This document shows, one piece after another, positions 58,555 to 64,000 of a stretch of DNA of 64,000 nucleotides; the stretch's first letter is position 1; the number at the start of each line of letters is the position of its first letter. The DNA is from Zygnema cylindricum (Eukaryota; Streptophyta; Zygnematophyceae; Zygnematales; Zygnemataceae). Position numbers and translations under genes: made by a program. The stretch is from assembly GCA_037447655.1 (NCBI GenBank), contig JBBHKE010001362.1, positions 62,001 to 126,000 of the forward strand, in the 5' to 3' direction. The notes under the pieces were generated by a model. The model searched no databases and was not told where the DNA came from. It saw only the letters and a program-made list of their open reading frames with translations.

Positions 58555-58770
58555 GTGCTTAATTGGTGATGTTGACAGTGACGTCAATGCTAATATGTCA
58601 ATGTCAATGCCCATATCAATGTCGTTGTTGTTGTTCATGTTAATGATGTCAATTTCAATGTCCACCGCATTATGGTTTTGAATGTCGATGCCCATATTCT
58701 TATCGATTTTTTTATTGATGTTAACGTCAATATCAATGTCGATCCCATGATTAATTTTAATTTCAATCTC
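58555..58770 (+). repeat. GATGTT/GTCAAT-type array in PAP-C intron 5
   Basis: Degenerate ATGTCAATGTC / GATGTTGACAG units, in the same intron position as in PAP-A but with different unit order. Sense orientation as in HTH intron 9. Confidence 0.75.
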
Positions 58771-59664
58771 AGATTCATTTTTGTTTATGTCGATTTTTTC
58801 TCAACGTGAGACAAGCATCTGGCAGGGTCAATGTGCCGAAATTAAATTGTTTATTTTCCATGTTCGTTTTTCAGTCTCGCTTTTGATTTTCCTTCTTCTG
58901 TTTCCATGCATTGAGATGCTTTACCATCGCGCTGTCTATGAATTATTTCAATTATTATTTCATTATTATAATCAACATGCCAAGCCCATGCTAAAAATAT
59001 TTCCTGATGTCCTATTTATGTTTCTTCCTTTACGTAGGAAAATATCCGTCTAGGGCAGGAGGTATGGGCGTCTCGAGTGTTAAAAAGAGCCCGAAAAGAA
59101 GTTGATTGGAGCATTGTTGTGGCCCACCACGCTCTTTATTCAATTTCTGAGGCAGGACCAGTTCTTCCTTTCAATGATCGATTTGCTCCCATTTTGAATT
59201 CTTCCGACACAAAGTCAGTGTTCTTTACTTTTTCTTTTGGTTTCAGCTTACTCTATCAGCTCACATCAAAAAAAGTAAAAAAAAAAAAAACTAAGTCTTT
59301 CTAATCCCTTCGCTTTTGCTTGGGCAACAACTTTAATTTGCTTATCTTAACTCACGCTGTCATTTCAAAATCCTTGAATAAAATATAGAATCTCTAAGTT
59401 CCCAACCTTATCGTCGATTTTTTCTTTTTTGTTTTTCCTTGCTCTTACTTTGCAACAGGCCACAACTTTGGTTCAATGGACATGATCATATTACAGCCCA
59501 TTATAAACTTTCCGAGCTTCCGAAAACAAACTTTTTTACCATTGGATCTTCAGGAATTGCCCAACCTGCCGATCTTCCTACCTCATCCCTTACAGCATCG
59601 TACCCCTATTCCAGTTCTAACAATGGATTTGCCATTGTTAAGCTTTATAGAAGCGCTGTGAGTT

Positions 59665-60045
59665 TAAGAAAAAAACACATCCACACTAACTATTAGTGTT
59701 ATAATTCGTCGAAAGTTAAAAAAAAATACAAATTATTGTTTTATAGATTGTCGTAAGATAAATAAAACCACATCCACACTATTTTTATCGTGTTACAGAT
59801 TTTTGTAAGCTAACCAAAAACACATCCACACTAACTATTAGTATTCTGATTTGTCGTAAGTTAAAAAAAAAATACAAATTATTGTTTTATAGATTGTCGT
59901 AAGTTAAAGAAAAAACACATCCACACTATTTTTATTGTGTTATAGATTGTCGTAAGTTAAAAAAAAACACATCCACACTATTGTCGTTGTCCAGCTATAT
60001 GGACTGCTGTACGTTAGAGATAAAGATATCCACACTAATTGTTGT
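59665..60045 (+). repeat. Tandem repeat in PAP-C intron 7 derived from the donor-proximal sequence
   Basis: Recurrent unit 'GTAAGTTAAAAAAAAACACA' followed by TCCACACTA, with alternating spacers. The same words open the intron (GTGAGTTTAAG, then CACATCCACACTAACTATT), and PAP-A intron 7 opens similarly with a single copy, so the array grew from the 5' end of the intron. Confidence 0.8.
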
Positions 60046-60293
60046 TAGTGATACTTTCATACTGGTAATTCTTTTTCCATTGATAGATAAAATGCCTTCC
60101 ACATTCTTACTATCACTATTTTTTTGCGTTTTTTTTTATCTCACATATTTACCGGCATACATTTCTGATTTCTGTTTCGAAGGAACTTCAATTCTGGAGT
60201 CTGTTGAAAAACTATCCCAAAAGAAAAAAAAAACCGCGTCGTACGAAACTATAACATAACATAATATTCTAACAACAAGGTGTTTTTTCCTGT

Positions 60294-60328
<35 letters not shown>

Positions 60329-60329
60329 C
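60294..60329 (+). repeat. Poly-T tract (about 33 nt) before PAP-C exon 8
   Basis: Uninterrupted T run ending 9 nt before the acceptor TCTTTCTCAG|GGAGAT. It acts as an extreme pyrimidine tract. Length is likely to vary and is prone to sequencing error. Confidence 0.85.
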
Positions 60330-60445
60330 TTTCTCAGGGAGATATTTTCTTTTATGGCATTAATATGAGTGATCCTATCGCTGCGGCAAAACCTACAAAA
60401 CCAACTCTCCAATACTATCACAAATTTAGAAAAAATAACATTTAA

Positions 60446-61210
60446 AACAATGTTATCTCTTTTTTGAACCAGCTTTTGAAGCAAATTTTGCACTGCATGT
60501 TAGGTTTTTCAATTTTGAACCTATTTGAGAATAGATCTTAGATTTAGATAATTTATAATTCGTTGGTGTTTGGGAAAATTTAACATTCATTGATTTTTTG
60601 TTGAATTAATTTCCCAGTTTTGAAAAACCAACATTGGAGAAAAAAAGGTATCGGAATTTTGCATTGTAGGTTAGGTTTTTTAGATTCGGGCACTTAAGAA
60701 CTTGAATTTAACTTAAATTTGGGTAATTCAACTTAAATTTGGGTAATTTAGCATCTACTGGTGTGTAGTTAGTTGCATATAGTTTAGACAATATTTTTTT
60801 TTTAAGGGATTAGATAAATACTTTTATCCGGGAATGAAAAGCATTTTTTTCTTTAGGCTCATTGACAATATGGGTTTGCAAGTTGTAAATTTCAGTATCA
60901 ATTTTGATGAAATTTACAAATGAATGAGAGCAAATTTTCTATGGAAAATTATTGCGAAATGATGCAATTTTTGTTATTCCCTTGCTTTTTGTTTCTTCTT
61001 TAACCTGTCTTCACTTGATCAAAATAGTGTAGATAAGTGATGAATACAGTGTACCTTTGCATAATATGTATTAGAAAGGCATAAAACCAAACTGTTGCGA
61101 AATCAATAGTGGGAAGTGATGAAATTATACGTTGTTTAAGAATCTTCACTTATTAAATCTTCACTAAATAGTGTACCTCCACTGGTTGATTGTCAAATTC
61201 TAGTTCATTA
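60446..61210. other. 3' flank of PAP-C
   Basis: Similar in words to the 3' flanks of PAP-A and PAP-B ('CCAGTTTTGAAAAACCAAC', 'TATCCGGGAATGAAAAGCAT'). No other gene. Confidence 0.4.
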
Positions 61211-61450
61211 CACCGCTAATTGTTATTAGGGTTGAATTTTTTTTGCCACTTAAAAACGTTTTTTCTTTGTACTCACATGTCGGATTGTGGATCTAACGGT
61301 TGCGATCGAAAGATAAGATACGGTTGCGATCGAAAGATAAGATTCTCAGCTTCCGAATGGAGATCTCCAATTGAAAATTTGACGTGTGTACGGAGAAAAG
61401 GTGCTCTAAGTGGCGTAAAAAACTTTTAACAATAAAAACGAAGAGCGGTG
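61211..61450. mobile_element. 240-bp CACCG-family MITE
   Basis: Ends CACCGCTAATTGTTATTAGG and GAGCGGTG, flanked by TA on both sides. Contains TTTTTCTTTGTACTCACATG and an inverted partner, and a 24-bp direct duplication (GGTTGCGATCGAAAGATAAG unit). Same subtype as 37336-37553. Confidence 0.8.
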
Positions 61451-61509
61451 TAGTGTTTCTCATTGAAAAACAGCTTTCAAACTCTTTCTCTCAATGTCAA
61501 CCTCCACTA

Positions 61510-61675
61510 CATTGCCCTAAGTTTTTAGAGTTAATTACACTAATTCGCTTGCGACTTTTTTAGGGCAAAAATCATAAAATAGTGTTAGCAACACTATTTA
61601 AAGGATTGGACAACAATCGTTATTTTTATCGCATCAACACTAGTGAATCCATAATTCTAATAACGATAGGCAGTG
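61510..61675. mobile_element. Degenerate CACCG-family MITE
   Basis: Right end CTAATAACGATAGGCAGTG is clear; the left end CATTGCCCTAAG is diverged. About 166 bp. Confidence 0.5.
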
Positions 61676-62043
61676 TGGTTTTAAAAAAAAAAAGGCTTAG
61701 AGAGCCTTCTCTTCAATGAAAGCAAGGATTTTTGGGTTCTTTGACCACACTATTTCCATGGTTCTAACAGTTTACCGCGATCCAAGTGAAACTCAAGATG
61801 CAAGTAAGGAATCACAAAAGCTTCTATTTTTTTTTTCCTGTTTTTGAATTTTGATTTTTTTTCAAGAGCGTGCTCCTATTTTTTTTTTTTTTGCCTGTTT
61901 TGAATTCTGATTTTTTTCAATAGCGTTTGTAAATGTATGCGATGAGTTGGAGCAATCTTGATGAGTCAGAAAGTACAACTCATTAGGAATGAATACCTCA
62001 CAAACTTCACCGTAAATCAGTACGAGAGCTAAAAAAAAAACTA

Positions 62044-62243
62044 CACCGCTCGTCGTTATTAACGTTAAAGATTTATTAGTGATAATGCGAAATAAGAATT
62101 AATAATATTAATTTAGTGCAAGGGAGACGTGGCAGATTGTAGTTGACGTCCTTAAATAATGTTGTTAACACTACTTTGTGATTTTTGGCCAGAAAAATTC
62201 GCGACCGAATTAGTGTTATTAACTCTAACAACGATGAGCGGTG
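62044..62243. mobile_element. 200-bp CACCG-family MITE
   Basis: Ends CACCGCTCGTCGTTATTAAC and its near-perfect inverted partner (ACAACGATGAGCGGTG), flanked by TA on both sides. Non-coding. Confidence 0.85.
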
Positions 62244-62249
62244 TAGCGT

Positions 62250-63926
62250 CAAGAAAAAATACTTACCATCATTCATACCAAGGTTCAAGAAGTGAAATTC
62301 AAGACCACCAATATATAGTGCCATTATTGTTAACAACGATACTAAGTGTATTGCATGTCCTTGCTTAACGCAACATCCAATCAAAATTTTTGATTAGTGA
62401 GACCCACTACCAGACAAAAGAAACAACTCACTCATTTCATCTCAAACCAAATGTCTGAAATTGCATGGAAAAGACTCGCTTATCTGAAGTACAAATGTGA
62501 ATAAGAAAAGAACAGTATTGCCATTGCCACATTAATTAACTGTTTCAAATTTCTTCATCGCCAAAAAAACTTCAAAAAAAAAAACTTGAAAACAAAAAAA
62601 ATCATTCGATCATAATCAATGACGGCTTGAAATACATATGAAACTGTTCATGTTTCAGAGACCATATTGGGATACTCGCGAATTTTACTGCCAGAAACCA
62701 AACTGAATTACAAAAGATCGAAAACTAAACAGCAAATAAAAAGTACTATTTACATGTTTTCAAAGTGATATTTACAATCTCTTGACAAGAAAGAAAAAGA
62801 AACCCTAAAACCCTTGAAACCCTATAAAACCCTAAAAACAACCGTCTCAAACATAACACCAAAAAAGAGATCGGACCACAAAACGCCAAAAAATAACACC
62901 AGGCGGATAATAACTGCCTAGTTAACAAACAGAAGGAAAAGTCTTCAAAAAGTTTCTAAAAAATCTACTTTTAACGAGAAGTTAGTCTCAATAGTGGTCC
63001 TGCAGTTGTGGGAATAACATCCACAAGCCCTAAACCTTGCAAATCTCTAATATGAAACCGCATCCCTAGTTTCGAAAACCTTAATTTTTGTTTCATAAAT
63101 TGTGACTGTAAGGTTTCTCCAAACTTCTTCCGTGATAGTAAACCTAAAACCTCCTTTCTACCCTGTTTTCCCAACCACATAAAAAAACCTCCAACATTTT
63201 CATGTCATGATTTCCCAACCTAGTAATATACCAAGTAGAGAAGACATAACCACAACTGCGAAAAGACAACACAGATATTTCATATGTAAACTAAACAAAA
63301 AGTTTAACTTTAACTTTATTATCAAGGACCTAATAAAGTACATGTTTGACTCCAAGGAATTAATACAAGCTAATGCATATTATTTAGCATTCAGCCTATT
63401 TGGGATTAAACCAAGAACTAAAAATGTGTTTTTTGATAGTTTACTAACATATTTGCTCAAAACGACGGATTGAACAATGTTGCTTTTGTTCCGAAAATGT
63501 TGCTTTTGTTCCGAATATGTTCCGAGTATGTTCCGAGTAATATTTTAAATCCGGTAGGAAGAAACCACCCTGTTTAAATTACTGTCTTTTACCCTGAGAG
63601 AAAATTTCAGGTCACCTATTGCTTGATCTAACTTTTTGAGGACAATTTTTTTAGGATGTTTCATAATGTTGTACATAATACCGATTCATCAAAAACATCA
63701 CAATACCATACGATGAAAGCATCGTACTGAAGACAAGGTTGATATAGATGATATTCAATACAAATTGTAGAAACAGTACAAGTTGCGGAGTTTATGTGGA
63801 CCCGTTTTTATGTATTATTTTGAGGAAGGTGTACCAAATATCGGACTTGATACTGAAACATGTATTGAGGAGTTAAAGAAAACCTTCGAATGAATGTTGA
63901 GAAATTGGCCACGATAAACATCACAA
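62250..63926. other. AT-rich gene-free stretch
   Basis: Two short ORFs (62971-63180 minus and 63207-63473 plus, 88 aa, Lys/Phe/Ile-rich) show no recognisable domain. A 20-bp duplication of ATGTTGCTTTTGTTCCGAA-like text lies at about 63478-63535. Confidence 0.3.
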
Positions 63927-64000
63927 ATGTTTCATCGTGATTATGATGATACTGACGACAATGAGGACGATGATAGTGATAATAATGATGACGATGATGT
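63927..64000 (+). other. GAT/GAC-rich tract open to the window edge
   Basis: From ATG at 63927 the frame is open and acidic (Asp-rich) to the last base. It could be a simple GAT/GAC repeat or the start of an acidic region of a gene continuing past the window. The data do not decide. Confidence 0.3.

Larger units (their letters stand above)
56349..60445 (+). pseudogene. PAP-C: purple acid phosphatase with damaged start and a GC splice donor; possible 412-aa product
   Basis: Paralogue of PAP-A. Exons: 56349-56577, 56718-56811, 57007-57139, 57756-57979, 58090-58165, 59038-59213, 59459-59657, 60338-60445. Exons 2-8 match PAP-A exon lengths exactly (94, 133, 224, 76, 176, 199, 108) and have no stops. 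All metal ligands persist: GDWG, GDNFY, GNHE, VVAH, GHDH. Two lesions are visible. About 19 bp is lost after ATGG of the ancestral start (ATG at about 56486), so that ATG is out of frame and the signal peptide N-terminus is gone; the only in-frame upstream ATG found (56349) lies in a transposon end and adds 40-odd non-hydrophobic residues. Exon 3 ends AGG|GCTAAG, so the donor is GC, in a poor context, where PAP-A has GT. Intact later exons suggest recent damage or continued use; RNA data would decide. Intron 5 has a GATGTT/GATGTC array. Confidence 0.85.

Noticed and set aside
63207-63473. 88-aa Lys/Phe/Ile-rich ORF
   Set aside because: Short, AT-driven composition, no recognisable domain or splice partners.

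Overview
This is nuclear DNA of a eukaryote. The genes have many GT-AG introns, the intergenic DNA is AT-rich, and there are Ty1/copia, LINE-type and many small DNA-transposon remnants. The two real gene families are a HOTHEAD/mandelonitrile-lyase-like GMC oxidoreductase and a small purple acid phosphatase. The oxidoreductase looks like a plant one, so I infer a streptophyte (land plant or charophyte alga). The phosphatase is more divergent from flowering-plant forms, so an early-diverging lineage is plausible. I cannot name the species. All exon models below were built by reading splice sites and reading frames by eye.

Layout. (1) About 768-7060 and 14322-21010 are two direct copies of one segment. 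Each carries a complete 11-exon HOTHEAD-like gene: HTH-A 1202-6292 (579 aa) and HTH-B 14732-20320 (578 aa). Between them (7.1-14.3 kb) lie a decayed copia 3' end, a 67-bp tandem array, a Lys/Glu-rich orphan ORF, TA-flanked and TTA-flanked MITE-like elements (one nested in another), and a ~130-bp-arm inverted repeat. (2) 21-28 kb is a transposon graveyard. It holds an antisense copia remnant with an inverted partial gag copy, a 222-bp insertion with a tRNA-like core, and a GC-rich non-LTR retrotransposon (RT plus zinc/endonuclease-like tail) broken only by two TAG codons. (3) 28-39.5 kb is gene-free: MITEs, an LTR element with 5' LTR, PBS, gag zinc knuckle and RNase H-like tail, a second copy of the tRNA-like element, and short repeats. 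(4) 39.5-60.4 kb is a purple acid phosphatase cluster: an intact 8-exon gene PAP-A (39502-43597, 373 aa), a lone last-exon remnant PAP-B (49771-49878) abutting a 5'-truncated antisense copia element, and PAP-C (56349-60445), whose seven later exons are open but whose start and one splice donor are damaged. (5) 60.4-64 kb holds more MITEs and no recognised gene.

Both enzyme families are probably secreted or act in the wall or apoplast. HTH proteins oxidise alcohols using FAD, with a role in cuticle lipids in flowering plants. PAPs release phosphate from organic esters. I see no evidence that the two families work together; each is a local tandem cluster.

The most notable structures are: the 222/212-bp TG...CA elements with a tRNA-like pol III core; GATGTT/GATGTC arrays in introns of both unrelated gene families, which in the HTH genes run to the 3' splice site; a transposon terminus that now supplies the only in-frame ATG of PAP-C; and a window-wide excess of fresh 18-75-bp tandem duplications.
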